Of a DNA stretch of 64,000 nt, positions 18,690 through 27,618 are shown one piece after another (position 1 is the stretch's first letter; the number at the start of each line of letters is the position of its first letter). This DNA is from Actinokineospora bangkokensis. Its GTDB lineage: Bacteria > Actinomycetota > Actinomycetes > Mycobacteriales > Pseudonocardiaceae. Under the pieces are notes generated by a model. That model was not told the origin of the DNA, did not search any database, and worked only from the letters and a program-made list of their open reading frames with translations. The stretch lies in contig NZ_MKQR01000018.1 of the NCBI RefSeq assembly GCF_001940455.1, positions 243,653 through 307,652 on the forward strand, read 5' to 3'. The translations under genes and the position numbers were made by a program.

Positions 18690-19079
18690 TCATCCTTGCT
18701 GTCCGGGGTGGGGCGGTTGCTGCGGGTGGTGGGACGGCTGCTGCGGGTACCCGTGCGGACCGGTCGGCGGGCCGGGGTTCCAGGGCGCCTGCGGCGGCTG
18801 CGCGGCACCGGTGCCCGGGGCCGCGGCGGAGCGGGGCGCGAACGCGGCGGCGGCCACCATCCAGCCCACCCCGGCGATCGCGGTGATCTGGGCGAAGGTC
18901 GAGGCCACCGGGAAGTCGTCGAGGTTCGGCGAGTCCTCGGCCGCCACCACCGCGCGCAGGTTGGCCGTGGAGGTCGACGGCGCCGGGGCGTCGCCGCCGA
19001 TGTTGAGGGTGCCGAACACCAACCAGGCCATCGAGGCCAGGAAGCAGAACGCCCCGAGCAGGAAGCAGGTGATGCGCAT
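18690..19079 (-). CDS. Hypothetical two-helix membrane protein with proline-rich tail
   Basis: A 129-residue protein of unknown function. Two hydrophobic segments (about residues 4-24 and 65-85) enclose a short, acidic extracytoplasmic loop. A Pro/Gln/His-rich cytoplasmic tail (P-Q-Q-P-S-H-H-P-Q-Q-P) follows. The ATG is preferred over a GTG nine bases upstream because AGGG lies 8 nt before it. It is 30 bp downstream of the kinase gene on the same strand and may be cotranscribed. Proline-rich tails of this kind are common among actinobacterial membrane proteins, so the name carries little functional weight. Confidence 0.7.
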   Translation of the reverse strand: MRITCFLLGAFCFLASMAWLVFGTLNIGGDAPAPSTSTANLRAVVAAEDSPNLDDFPVASTFAQITAIAGVGWMVAAAAFAPRSAAAPGTGAAQPPQAPWNPGPPTGPHGYPQQPSHHPQQPPHPGQQG

Positions 19080-19109
19080 GGCGGCCACCCTGGCACACCA
19101 CGCCCCGGC

Positions 19110-20765
19110 TCACGGGGAGAACGCCACCACCGCCACCAGCAGCGCCAGGACGACCAGGGCGGTCACCGGCCAGAGCCAGGCCCGCGCCCGCGGCGGGGCG
19201 GGCGCGGCGGCGGGCGGGGTCTCGGGCGGCTCCTCGACCGGCGCCGCGGGCGGGTCGACCGGCGGCGGCGCGGGGCGCGCGGGCCGGACCGGGTCGGTGG
19301 CCTGGCGCGGCAGCGGGACCTCGACGAACCCCTCCCGGTCGGAGAAGGGCGCCAGCCGGTAGGCGACCTCGGCGGCCGTGGGCCGCGCGCCGGGGTCCTT
19401 GCCCAGGCAGGACGCCACCACCGACCACACCGGGTCGGGGAGGCCGCCCGGCCGCGCCGGGGCCCGGTGCAGGTGGGCGTGGAACAGCTCCGAGGTCGTG
19501 CCGGTGAACGGCGGCGCACCGGTGAACGCCTCGTAGGCCAGCACGCCCAGGGAGTACACGTCGGCGGGCGGCCCGGCGGGCGCGCCCGCGATGACCTCCG
19601 GGGCCACGTGCGATGGCGTGCACACCAGCTCGGCCGCCGGGGCGACCCGGCGGGCGATGCCCAGGTCGGCCAGCAGCGGCGCGCCCGCCCGGGTGAGCAG
19701 GACGTTCTCCGGCTTGACGTCGCGGTGCACCACCCCGGCGCCGTGCACCGCGGCCAGCGCCCCCGCGAGCTGGGCCAGCAGCGTGGCCGCCGCGCGCAGC
19801 GGCAGCGGCCGCCCGCGCAGCAATCGCCGCAGCGTGCCGCCGTCGACGCGGTCCATGACGACGCCGAGCTGCCCCGGTTCGCCCGGGACGTCGTGGAACC
19901 GCACCAGGTTCGGGTGCTCCACGCCGATGAGGACACCCGCGTCGCGGCGCAGCCGCTCGGTGGCGGCCGCGCCGAGGTCGGGCCGGAACAGCTTCACCGC
20001 GACCCGCGCCCCGTCGCCGCGCTTGCCCGCCAGGACCACCCCGGTGGTGCCGCGGCCGATCACCTCGCCGAGCCGGTAGCCGCCGCCGAAGGCGCGCGGG
20101 GCGTCCACACCGGACAACCCGGCCACCACCGCGGTGGTGAGCGCGCGGACGCTGGGCGGCCGGTCGGCGGGGTCGGCGGCGAGCCCGGCGCGCAGCGCCG
20201 CCACCGCCGTGCGCGGGATGTCCGCGCGCGGGAACACCGCGGTCGGCGGGCCGCCGGTGAGCAGCCACCACAGCCGCGACGCGCACGCGTGGACCTGGGC
20301 GGCCTCGCCCCACGGGCCGCCCTCCGGCGGGGCGTGCGCCTCGTCGCCGGGCAGGGCGGGCAGCGGGGTGCCCAGCGCCAGGTCGTCCACCCGGGACCCG
20401 AACAGCGGCGGCACCGGGCACCGCACCCCGCGCTCGACCAGCAGCGACACCCCGGCGCCCAGCGCGTTCGCGGCGGCAGCGGCCACCTCGCGGGTCACCG
20501 GCCCGTCCGCCCCCAGCGGCGCGCCCCGGCGGGGCACGGCGAAGCAGACGCGGCCGTCGACGACCTCGGCGCCCAGCAGCGGCGCCACCACGCGGCCGTC
20601 GACGCCGGTCAGCCCCGCGGCGATGGAGTTGGCGCTGCGCAGCAGCGCGCCCGCCTCGACCTCGGCGGTGACCACGACGGCGGTGACGGGCTCGCCCGCG
20701 AGGGCGCCCGCGACCTCGACGACCGGGCCACCCCGCCCGACCGCGCCCACGCGCAAGTTGCCCAT
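19110..20765 (-). CDS. Ser/Thr protein kinase with N-terminal kinase-like half and C-terminal membrane anchor
   Basis: A 551-residue Hanks-type kinase. The catalytic domain starts near residue 225: G-loop G-R-G-T-T-G-V-V, Lys in V-A-V-K-L-F, H-R-D-V-K-P-E-N near 349, D-L-G in place of D-F-G near 367, and A-P-E-V after the activation loop. Residues 1-220 look like a decayed kinase: the tail A-L-G-T-P-L..., W-W-L-L-T-G-G-P-P and G-L-A-A-D-P-A-D-R-P-P-S-V-R-A-L copies a C-lobe end, but G-loop, Lys and HRD motifs are absent. A proline-rich linker leads to a single membrane helix at the very C-terminus, leaving almost nothing outside the cell. The ATG follows a G-rich ribosome site; a GTG 12 bases upstream is possible. 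Confidence 0.9.
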   Translation of the reverse strand: MGNLRVGAVGRGGPVVEVAGALAGEPVTAVVVTAEVEAGALLRSANSIAAGLTGVDGRVVAPLLGAEVVDGRVCFAVPRRGAPLGADGPVTREVAAAAANALGAGVSLLVERGVRCPVPPLFGSRVDDLALGTPLPALPGDEAHAPPEGGPWGEAAQVHACASRLWWLLTGGPPTAVFPRADIPRTAVAALRAGLAADPADRPPSVRALTTAVVAGLSGVDAPRAFGGGYRLGEVIGRGTTGVVLAGKRGDGARVAVKLFRPDLGAAATERLRRDAGVLIGVEHPNLVRFHDVPGEPGQLGVVMDRVDGGTLRRLLRGRPLPLRAAATLLAQLAGALAAVHGAGVVHRDVKPENVLLTRAGAPLLADLGIARRVAPAAELVCTPSHVAPEVIAGAPAGPPADVYSLGVLAYEAFTGAPPFTGTTSELFHAHLHRAPARPGGLPDPVWSVVASCLGKDPGARPTAAEVAYRLAPFSDREGFVEVPLPRQATDPVRPARPAPPPVDPPAAPVEEPPETPPAAAPAPPRARAWLWPVTALVVLALLVAVVAFSP

Positions 20766-20849
20766 CGCACCCCCCACCGACCGCGGCTGAGCGTACCCGA
20801 GCGGCTGCGCCCGGTGATCCCCTTCGCCCGGGGTGGTCGTGCGCGGGCT

Positions 20850-21359
20850 CTAGTCCTCCGCGATTCGGGAGTTCTCCGCAGTCTGGGAGTTCTCCACGGT
20901 GCGGGCGAGGATGCCCAGGGTCGCGCGCAGGCCCGCCTCCGGGATGATCGGGAAGTTGACCCGCCCCCGGTAGCGCTCGTCGATCTCGCTCCAGTCGTAG
21001 TAGGAGGTCACCGCCGTGGCCCCCGGGGTGGTCTCCGAGGGGGCCAGGCGGTAGCCGTAGAGGTGGCGGATCGGCGGCTTGATGGTGCCCTCGATCGTCC
21101 ACTCGACCTCGGCGTCGCGGGTGAAGCGGGTGATGACGACGGTGACGTCGTACTTGCCCATGGGCAGGTCGTTGAGCGACTCGCGGTCCATGTGGACGAC
21201 GAACCGCGAGCCGACGCCGGTGACGCGGTCGCCCTCGGCGGACTGGAGCATCCCGGAGCTGTCGATCGCGACGTGGCCGTTCGGGTCGGTGAGGACGGCG
21301 AAGACCTCCGCCGGGGTGGCGGCGATGTCGCGGGAGACCTCGAAGCGCTCAGCTGTCAT
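20850..21359 (-). CDS. SRPBCC-family protein
   Basis: A 169-residue START/polyketide-cyclase-like protein with the usual opening (V-S-R-D-I-A-A-T-P-A-E-V-F-A-V-L-T-D-P) and a curved-sheet pattern through residue 150. Proteins of this fold bind hydrophobic ligands; none can be named here. It begins 39 bp after the ECF sigma gene on the same strand, so it may be read from the sigma transcript. The C-terminal 15 residues are Asn/Glu-rich (E-N-S-Q-T-A-E-N-S) and reflect a short local repeat in the DNA. Confidence 0.85.
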   Translation of the reverse strand: MTAERFEVSRDIAATPAEVFAVLTDPNGHVAIDSSGMLQSAEGDRVTGVGSRFVVHMDRESLNDLPMGKYDVTVVITRFTRDAEVEWTIEGTIKPPIRHLYGYRLAPSETTPGATAVTSYYDWSEIDERYRGRVNFPIIPEAGLRATLGILARTVENSQTAENSRIAED

Positions 21360-21397
21360 GCCGGCAGCCTAGGCGTGCTCGTCGAGAGGGGCGGGCG

Positions 21398-21964
21398 TCA
21401 GCCGGAGCCGGTGCGGCGGGCGGGGGTGCCCTGCTGGAGGTCGTCGCGGGCCCTGGCCACCCGGGAGCGGACGGTCCCGATCGGGCAGTCGCAGATCGCG
21501 GCGGCCTCGGCGTAGGAGAAGCCGAGCAGCTGGGTGAGCACGAGGGCCTCGCGGCGCTCGGGGGCCAGCGCGTCGAGCAGCACCTGCACCTCCACGACGT
21601 CCTCGAAGCCGGAGGTGCTGTCGTGGGTGCGCGCCTGGCGCTGCTCCACGGTGCTGACCCAGTCGTCGGTGCTGGCCCGGCGGGGGCGGGACATGGCGGT
21701 GCGCACGTTGTCGACCACGACGCGGCGGGCGATGGACAGCAGCCAGGTGCGGGCGGTGGCGCGCGCGGCGAAGCGCGGCAGGCTGGGCAGCGCGCGCAGG
21801 TAGGTCTCCTGCGTCAGGTCGTCGGCGAGGTCCACCGCGGCGAGGTGCGCGGTGAACTGCCACACGTCGCGCTGGGTGGCGCGCACGAACTTCTCCAGCG
21901 CGCGGCGGTCACCCTTGCCCGCGGCCAGCGCCCAGGCGGTGATGTCCTCGTCGAGTGGTCGCAC
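21398..21964 (-). CDS. sigC: RNA polymerase ECF sigma factor, SigC-like
   Basis: A 188-residue ECF sigma factor. Region 2 includes [12 protein letters not shown] and [10 protein letters not shown]; region 4 has [19 protein letters not shown]. Opening sequence, length and region 2 closely follow mycobacterial SigC as I know it, hence the tentative symbol. The GTG at 21962-21964 lacks a Shine-Dalgarno; TACCCT lies 10-12 nt upstream and suggests a very short leader. A divergent zf-HC2 membrane protein starts 64 bp away, which would be a natural anti-sigma candidate. An SRPBCC gene follows downstream. Confidence 0.88.
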   Translation of the reverse strand: MRPLDEDITAWALAAGKGDRRALEKFVRATQRDVWQFTAHLAAVDLADDLTQETYLRALPSLPRFAARATARTWLLSIARRVVVDNVRTAMSRPRRASTDDWVSTVEQRQARTHDSTSGFEDVVEVQVLLDALAPERREALVLTQLLGFSYAEAAAICDCPIGTVRSRVARARDDLQQGTPARRTGSG

Positions 21965-21991
21965 AAGTGTGCAGGGTAACCGAACGGGCAA

Positions 21992-22024
21992 GGGGAACTT
22001 TGCGGGCCGGTTGGGCGACAATAC
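21992..22024 (+). promoter_or_regulatory. Possible ECF-type promoter for the zf-HC2 gene
   Basis: GGGGAAC at 21992-21998 followed 17 nt later by CGACA resembles the GGAAC/CGT promoter pattern of ECF sigma factors. It would place the transcript start close to the ATG at 22029. This is a pattern match only, but it fits feedback from the divergent sigC-like gene. Confidence 0.35.
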
Positions 22025-22028
22025 CGAT

Positions 22029-22748
22029 ATGGAGTGCCTGACCTGCCGCGAAGCACTGTCGGCGCGGCTCGACGGGGAGGACGAGCCGGTCCCCGCCGAG
22101 CGCACCGACGAGCACCTCGCCGGGTGCCCGGCGTGCCGCGACTGGCAGGCCAGGGCGGTCGCCGGGGCGCGCCTGCTGCGGGTGCGCCCGGCCGCGCGGG
22201 TGCCCGACCTCACCGACCGCGTCCTGGCCGAGGCCGCCGTGCCGCCGCGCACCCGCGACCTGCTGCCGCGCGGCCTGCTCGGGGTGGTGGCGGTGGCGCA
22301 GCTGGGGCTGGCGCTGAGCCAGGTGTTCGGGTCCTCCGGGCACGGCGCGCACCCCGAGGCCACCCACCTGTTCAACGAGAGCACCGCGTGGAACCTGGCC
22401 CTGGGCATCGGCTTCTACTGGACCGCCTGGCGCCCGCGCACCGCGGGCAGCGCGCTGCCCATCCTCACCGGGTTCGTGCTGGTGCTGCTGGCCTACTCCG
22501 CCCACGACCTGCTCACCGGCGCCGCCCCGGTCGGCCGGGTGCTGGGGCACGGGCTGGTGGTGGCGGGCCTGGTGCTGATGTTCGTGCTGCACCGGTCGCA
22601 GCGCGGGCCCACCCCGGGGACCACGGCCACCGAGGACGACGAGCGGCCGATCGGCGCGGACCTCACCGGTGACCCGGAGGCCGCGGCGGGCACCACCGCC
22701 CGCACCGGCAGGCACCTGCGCCCCGCCGGGCGCCACCGGGCCGCCTGA
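22029..22748 (+). CDS. zf-HC2 domain membrane protein, candidate anti-sigma factor
   Basis: A 239-residue protein. Residues 1-40 form a zf-HC2 module ([15 protein letters not shown] ... [11 protein letters not shown]), the zinc-binding anti-sigma domain of ZAS proteins. Four hydrophobic segments follow between about residues 75 and 190 ([14 protein letters not shown], etc.). The tail is acidic and probably disordered. Divergent placement next to an ECF sigma gene supports a sigma/anti-sigma pair, though most such pairs are codirectional. Start ATG has no clear Shine-Dalgarno. Confidence 0.8.
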   Translation: MECLTCREALSARLDGEDEPVPAERTDEHLAGCPACRDWQARAVAGARLLRVRPAARVPDLTDRVLAEAAVPPRTRDLLPRGLLGVVAVAQLGLALSQVFGSSGHGAHPEATHLFNESTAWNLALGIGFYWTAWRPRTAGSALPILTGFVLVLLAYSAHDLLTGAAPVGRVLGHGLVVAGLVLMFVLHRSQRGPTPGTTATEDDERPIGADLTGDPEAAAGTTARTGRHLRPAGRHRAA

Positions 22749-22819
22749 GCCGCCTGAGCCAATCCGGCACGACGAGCTGACGCCGTCCCCCTCGGGGAGC
22801 ACGACCTAGCCTGGCGGGC

Positions 22820-23941
22820 ATGGACGACCCGCTCGACCGCGCCCGCCGCGTCGCCGACGAGGTGCTGTTCCCCGACGCCGACGCCGTCGACCGGACCGGG
22901 GTGGTGCCCGAGCGGCACTGGGCGGCGCTGGCCCGGGCGGGCCTCTACGGCCTGGCGGTCCGCGAGGACGTCCCGCCACCGGTGTTCCACGAGGTCGTCG
23001 AGCTGCTGGTCGGCGGGTGCCTGTCGACCGGGTTCACCTGGTTGCAGCACCACTCCGCGCTCCGGGCGCTCGACGCGACCGCCAACGCCGGGCTGCGCTC
23101 GCGCTACCTCGACGACGCGGCCGCGGGCCGGGTGCGCGGCGGCGTGGTGCTGGCGGGGGCGCTCGCGGACCCGCCGCGGCTGCGCGCCGAGCGGGTCGAC
23201 GGCGGGTGGTCGTTCACCGGCGACGGTCCGTTCGTCAGCGGGTGGGGGATCGTCGACGTGCTCCGCGTGTCCGGCATCGCCAGTGGGTCCGGCGCAGACA
23301 GCGGGTCCGGCGCAGAAAGTGGGTCCGGCGCAGACGGTGGGTCCGCGGTGCACGTGCTCGTCGGGGCCCGCGAGGCGGCCGGGTTGGCGGCCACCCCGCT
23401 GGACCTGGTGGCGGCGCGGGCCACCAGGACGGTCCGGCTGGTCTTCGACGGGTTCCGCGTGGGCGACGAGGCCGTGCTGTCGGTGGGCGGCGCGGCGGGG
23501 TTCCGCGGCGGGCAGGCGCCCGGCGCCCGGGTCAACGGTGCGATCGCCCTGGGCGTCGCGCGCCGGTGCGCCCGGCAGCTCGACGAGCTGGGCGAACCCG
23601 GGGCGGCGGCGGGGATCCGCGCCCAGGTCGACCGGGTGCGCGCCGACCTGGACGCCGCCGCCGACGACTACCCGGGGGTGCTGGCCGTGCGGGCGCGGGG
23701 GGCGGCGCTCGCGCACCGCGCGGCGGGGGCCGTGGTGGTGGCCGAGGGCGGGCGCGGGATCACCGCGGGCGGGCACGGGGCCCGGCTGCTGCGCGAGGCG
23801 GCGTTCGCGATGGTCGCCGCGGGCAGGCCCGCCCTGCGCTCGGCGCTGCTGGCGGACCTGTCCGGGGCGGGCGCTCAGGCCGCGGCGCCGAACGCCTCGA
23901 CGACCTGCGCCGAGGTCAGCGGCAGGGAGAACATCGGGTAG
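22820..23941 (+). CDS. Acyl-CoA dehydrogenase-like protein with short repeat insertion
   Basis: A 373-residue flavoprotein-like sequence of the acyl-CoA dehydrogenase superfamily: an N-terminal helical part, G-C-L-S-T-G-F-T-W-L-Q-H-H near residue 64, the middle beta domain with W-S-F-T-G-D-G-P-F-V-S-G-W-G, and a C-terminal helical part with A-E-G-G-R-G-I-T. I do not find the usual catalytic Glu segment near the C-terminus. Gly/Ser/Asp repeats (residues 155-175) interrupt the middle domain. The last 22 codons overlap the convergent hydrolase gene by 67 bp, which is long for a tail overlap and may mean the C-terminus is not original. Confidence 0.78.
   Translation: MDDPLDRARRVADEVLFPDADAVDRTGVVPERHWAALARAGLYGLAVREDVPPPVFHEVVELLVGGCLSTGFTWLQHHSALRALDATANAGLRSRYLDDAAAGRVRGGVVLAGALADPPRLRAERVDGGWSFTGDGPFVSGWGIVDVLRVSGIASGSGADSGSGAESGSGADGGSAVHVLVGAREAAGLAATPLDLVAARATRTVRLVFDGFRVGDEAVLSVGGAAGFRGGQAPGARVNGAIALGVARRCARQLDELGEPGAAAGIRAQVDRVRADLDAAADDYPGVLAVRARGAALAHRAAGAVVVAEGGRGITAGGHGARLLREAAFAMVAAGRPALRSALLADLSGAGAQAAAPNASTTCAEVSGRENIG
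23282..23347 (+). repeat. 18-bp in-frame tandem repeat
   Basis: Three full and one partial copy of an 18-bp unit (AGTGGGTCCGGCGCAGAC) inside the acyl-CoA dehydrogenase-like gene encode S-G-S-G-A-D / S-G-S-G-A-E / S-G-S-G-A-D. Unit number could vary by replication slippage without breaking the frame. Confidence 0.9.
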
Positions 23942-24498
23942 TCGTGCGCGATCGCGTTGTCGTGCTCGGCCTGGGAGGTGGCGGCCACGCAGTCGGTGAG
24001 GGTGATGACCCGGTAGCCGTTCTCGTAGCCGGTGCGCATGGTCGACTCCACGCAGCAGTTGGTGAGGAAACCGCCGAGCACGATCGTGCCGATCCCCTTG
24101 CCGCGCAGGATGAAGTCCAGGTTGGTGCTGGCGAAGGTGTCCAGGCCGCGCTTGCCCTCCACCACGATGTCGCCCTCGCGCGGGGCCAGCTCGTCGACGA
24201 TCGCCGCGCCCCACCCGCCCTTGACGAAGGCACCGCCGTCGACCACGCCCTTGAGGATCCCGTACGGGTGGCGCGACAGCTCGCCGTAGCCCTCGGCGAA
24301 GGCGATCGGGGCGTGCATCACCACCGCCCCGGCCGCGCGCGCGGCCTCCACCACCGCCTTGGTGTTGGCCAGCATCCCGGTCGAGCCCATCACCCCGGCC
24401 ACGGCGTCGTGCAGCACGCCGCCCGGGGAGGTGAAGTCGTTCTGGTACTCGATCAGCACGACCGCCGTCGTCGCCGGGTCCAGCTCCACCGCGCCCAT
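23875..24498 (-). CDS. Cysteine hydrolase, isochorismatase family
   Basis: A 207-residue isochorismatase-like hydrolase. The family triad is visible: Asp in E-Y-Q-N-D-F near residue 20, Lys in V-E-G-K-R-G near residue 114, and Cys in G-G-F-L-T-N-C-C-V-E-S-T near residue 148, where the cis-peptide precedes the nucleophile. Such enzymes hydrolyse amides, ureas or vinyl ethers; the substrate is not predictable. The ATG is preceded by GGGAGG; 16 codons upstream are open but lack a ribosome site. The 3' end overlaps the convergent gene. Confidence 0.92.
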   Translation of the reverse strand: MGAVELDPATTAVVLIEYQNDFTSPGGVLHDAVAGVMGSTGMLANTKAVVEAARAAGAVVMHAPIAFAEGYGELSRHPYGILKGVVDGGAFVKGGWGAAIVDELAPREGDIVVEGKRGLDTFASTNLDFILRGKGIGTIVLGGFLTNCCVESTMRTGYENGYRVITLTDCVAATSQAEHDNAIAHDYPMFSLPLTSAQVVEAFGAAA

Positions 24499-24603
24499 CG
24501 CAGACCTCCCGTGTCCGGCGCGGGCGCCCTGCCCGCCCGCCGCCATCCTGCCCGCGCGGGCGACCGCTGACGATCACCCGACCGAGGCAGCCCCGGACGC
24601 GGG

Positions 24604-24633
24604 CCGGCCCCGCCCACGGGTGGGCGGGGCCGG
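24604..24633 (-). terminator. Hairpin terminator
   Basis: A perfect 13-bp stem (24604-24616 with 24621-24633) and a 4-nt loop lie immediately downstream of the minus-strand gene that ends at 24648. Confidence 0.78.
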
Positions 24634-24647
24634 TCGCGGGGGTCGGG

Positions 24648-25256
24648 TCAGCAGGCCGCGACGAGCTCGTTGGCCGCGGCGTTGATCCGGTTCTGGTCGC
24701 CGGACTGGGCCGCGGCGATGAAGGTGCGCGCCGCGGCGCGGCACTTGGCCGCGGCCGAGGCGTCGGACTCGGCCTTCTCCTTGGCGTCGGTGGCGGTCTT
24801 GAGCTCGCCCTCGGCCTTCTCCTTGTCCTGCACCGCCGCGTCGCGGGCGCTGTTGGCCTTGGACACGTCCTGGCTGGCGGTGTCGTACTTGGCGCTGAGG
24901 TCGTCGCGCTCGCCCTTGGCGCCGAGCCAGAGGAAGGCGAACACCGCGGCCGCGGCGAGGAGCACCACGGCGGCGGCGGACAGGCCGACCAGCAGGCCCT
25001 TGCCGCCCTTGGTCGCCGGGGCGCCGCCCTGCGGGCCGCCGACCGCGGGCTGGGCGCCGGTCTGCGGGTACTGCCCGGTCGGCTGCGCGCCGGTCTGCGG
25101 GTACTGGGCCGTCGGCTGCGGGCCGGTGGCCGGGTGCTGGCCCGCGGGCTGCTGGCCCGCCTGGCCACCGGATCCCTGGTCCCAGGCGGGGAAGCCACCG
25201 GACCCGGGGTTGGGGTTGTAGGCGCCCCCGGGGTTCTGGCCGTACGGCGTCGTCAT
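24648..25256 (-). CDS. Hypothetical proline/glutamine-rich membrane protein with coiled coil
   Basis: A 202-residue protein of unknown function. Residues 1-85 are a low-complexity Gly/Pro/Gln region with repeated Q-Y-P-Q-T-G-A-Q-P units. One membrane helix lies at about residues 88-112 (L-L-V-G-L-S-A-A-A-V-V-L-L). The outside part is a charged heptad-like helix (E-R-D-D-L-S-A-K-Y ... K-E-K-A-E-G-E-L-K) ending in a small domain with two Cys (A-K-C-R-A-A and a terminal Cys) that could form a disulfide. Start chosen from GGGAGGGACT upstream. Type II topology with an exposed coiled coil is the likely arrangement. Confidence 0.82.
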   Translation of the reverse strand: MTTPYGQNPGGAYNPNPGSGGFPAWDQGSGGQAGQQPAGQHPATGPQPTAQYPQTGAQPTGQYPQTGAQPAVGGPQGGAPATKGGKGLLVGLSAAAVVLLAAAAVFAFLWLGAKGERDDLSAKYDTASQDVSKANSARDAAVQDKEKAEGELKTATDAKEKAESDASAAAKCRAAARTFIAAAQSGDQNRINAAANELVAAC

Positions 25257-25706
25257 GGTGTGGAGTCCCTCCCGGAATCGCGCACAGGTCCACCCGAAGC
25301 ATGGGCGGGGGGCACCGGTGCGTGAGCGTCGAACCCCGGCGACCACCCGATCGGACCAATCAGGACAAGTGTGCCGTGCGGGCGGCTGTCAACCGCACCC
25401 GGGTGGGCGCGGCGGGCCGCGCAACACCGCGGCAATGGGGCGGCCACCGCCCGGGGAATGCCGAGCAGGGCAGCACCCCGGGAAAGCGCCCCGGCGCGTT
25501 CGGGAATACCGGGAAAAAGACACAGCGACCCGGGCCCGGCGCGCGCGCATTCCCACCCGTTGCCATATCCGCAGCGTGTTCTCGCAGGTCCAGGGCTTCT
25601 CCCCCGGTCGGCCGATGCCCCCGGGGGCACCGTTGCGCCTAACCTCCTACGGGTGTGGCGAACCCTGCACCGCCACGCACTCCCTGCGAAAGAACGGAAA
25701 CCACGC
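25257..25706. other. Intergenic region between divergent genes
   Basis: A 450-bp gap between the Pro/Gln-rich membrane protein and the first subtilase. It must hold both promoters, but I cannot assign them with confidence. No open frame here has coding character or a ribosome site. Confidence 0.5.
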
Positions 25707-26882
<1,176 letters not shown>

Positions 26883-26921
26883 CGCGGCGCACCCGCTGAC
26901 CGGCGGGAGCTGAAGACGGCA

Positions 26922-26956
26922 ACGGACCCCGGCGCTTCCCCGGCGCCGGGGTCCGT
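26922..26956. terminator. Hairpin terminator between convergent genes
   Basis: A perfect 14-bp stem (26922-26935 with 26943-26956) and a 7-nt loop follow the subtilase and face the convergent DUF3040 gene. Confidence 0.82.
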
Positions 26957-27016
26957 CGTCTCTGGGGGGCGGGTAACCCCAGTGGGGTTGGTCCAGGCTC
27001 TGCCGGACCGGGTCGA

Positions 27017-27352
27017 CTAGACCGGGGGCAGTGCCCCGGGCAGCCCACCGTCCTCGGGCTGTGGGCGCGCGCTCGCGGGGGCGGCGGGCAATGGGTTGCC
27101 GACGAAGAGCACCGCGGCGGCGGCGACCATGCCGGTGAAGACGACCAGCGGCGCGGAGGCCAGCAGCCCGACGACCGAGGCGACCAGCGCGACCCCGGCG
27201 AGCGCGACGCGGGCGGGCCCGGGCAGCGCGCCCACGACCGGCTCCTCGGCGAACGCCGCGGCCATGTCCGGGTCCTCGCTGCGGAAGCGCTGCTCGATCT
27301 CCGCGAGCGCCCGCTGCTCATGCCAGGTCAGTCGTCTGGGGTCCACCGCCAC
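27017..27352 (-). CDS. DUF3040-like small membrane protein
   Basis: A 111-residue protein. The N-terminal motif L-T-W-H-E-Q-R-A-L-A-E-I-E-Q-R-F-R-S-E-D-P resembles the amphipathic helix of DUF3040 proteins, followed by two hydrophobic segments (about residues 45-90). Function is unknown in the family. GGAGGTGGT immediately precedes the GTG; a second GTG two codons later is equally plausible. The 266 bp upstream, to the MFS gene, hold its presumed promoter and nothing else I recognise. Confidence 0.78.
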   Translation of the reverse strand: MAVDPRRLTWHEQRALAEIEQRFRSEDPDMAAAFAEEPVVGALPGPARVALAGVALVASVVGLLASAPLVVFTGMVAAAAVLFVGNPLPAAPASARPQPEDGGLPGALPPV

Positions 27353-27618
27353 ACCACCTCCGTGCCATGCCGTCCGGTATCCACATGCCCAACCCAGAAC
27401 GGGATGAAACACGGTCCCTCCCGAAGACATCACACCGGCGGACACCCGCGGGCCCCGGCCGGTGGGCACCGGTGCCGTGACGGGACGTTACCCCTTCATC
27501 ACGCGAATCTGAACAGCCTTCGAGAATCCCGTTACGCGAGTCCCGCTGACCCGCGCGGGTTACCCACCGTTCGGCCTAACCCCCACGCGCGCGGGCTCGC
27601 CCTACCTGCGCCGACGGG

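Noticed and set aside
12683..18886. A 2,067-codon open frame on the plus strand opposite the nuclease gene
   Set aside because: Its translation is Gly/Arg/Ala/His-biased with no domain; it exists because the GC-rich third positions of the minus-strand gene leave the opposite frame open.
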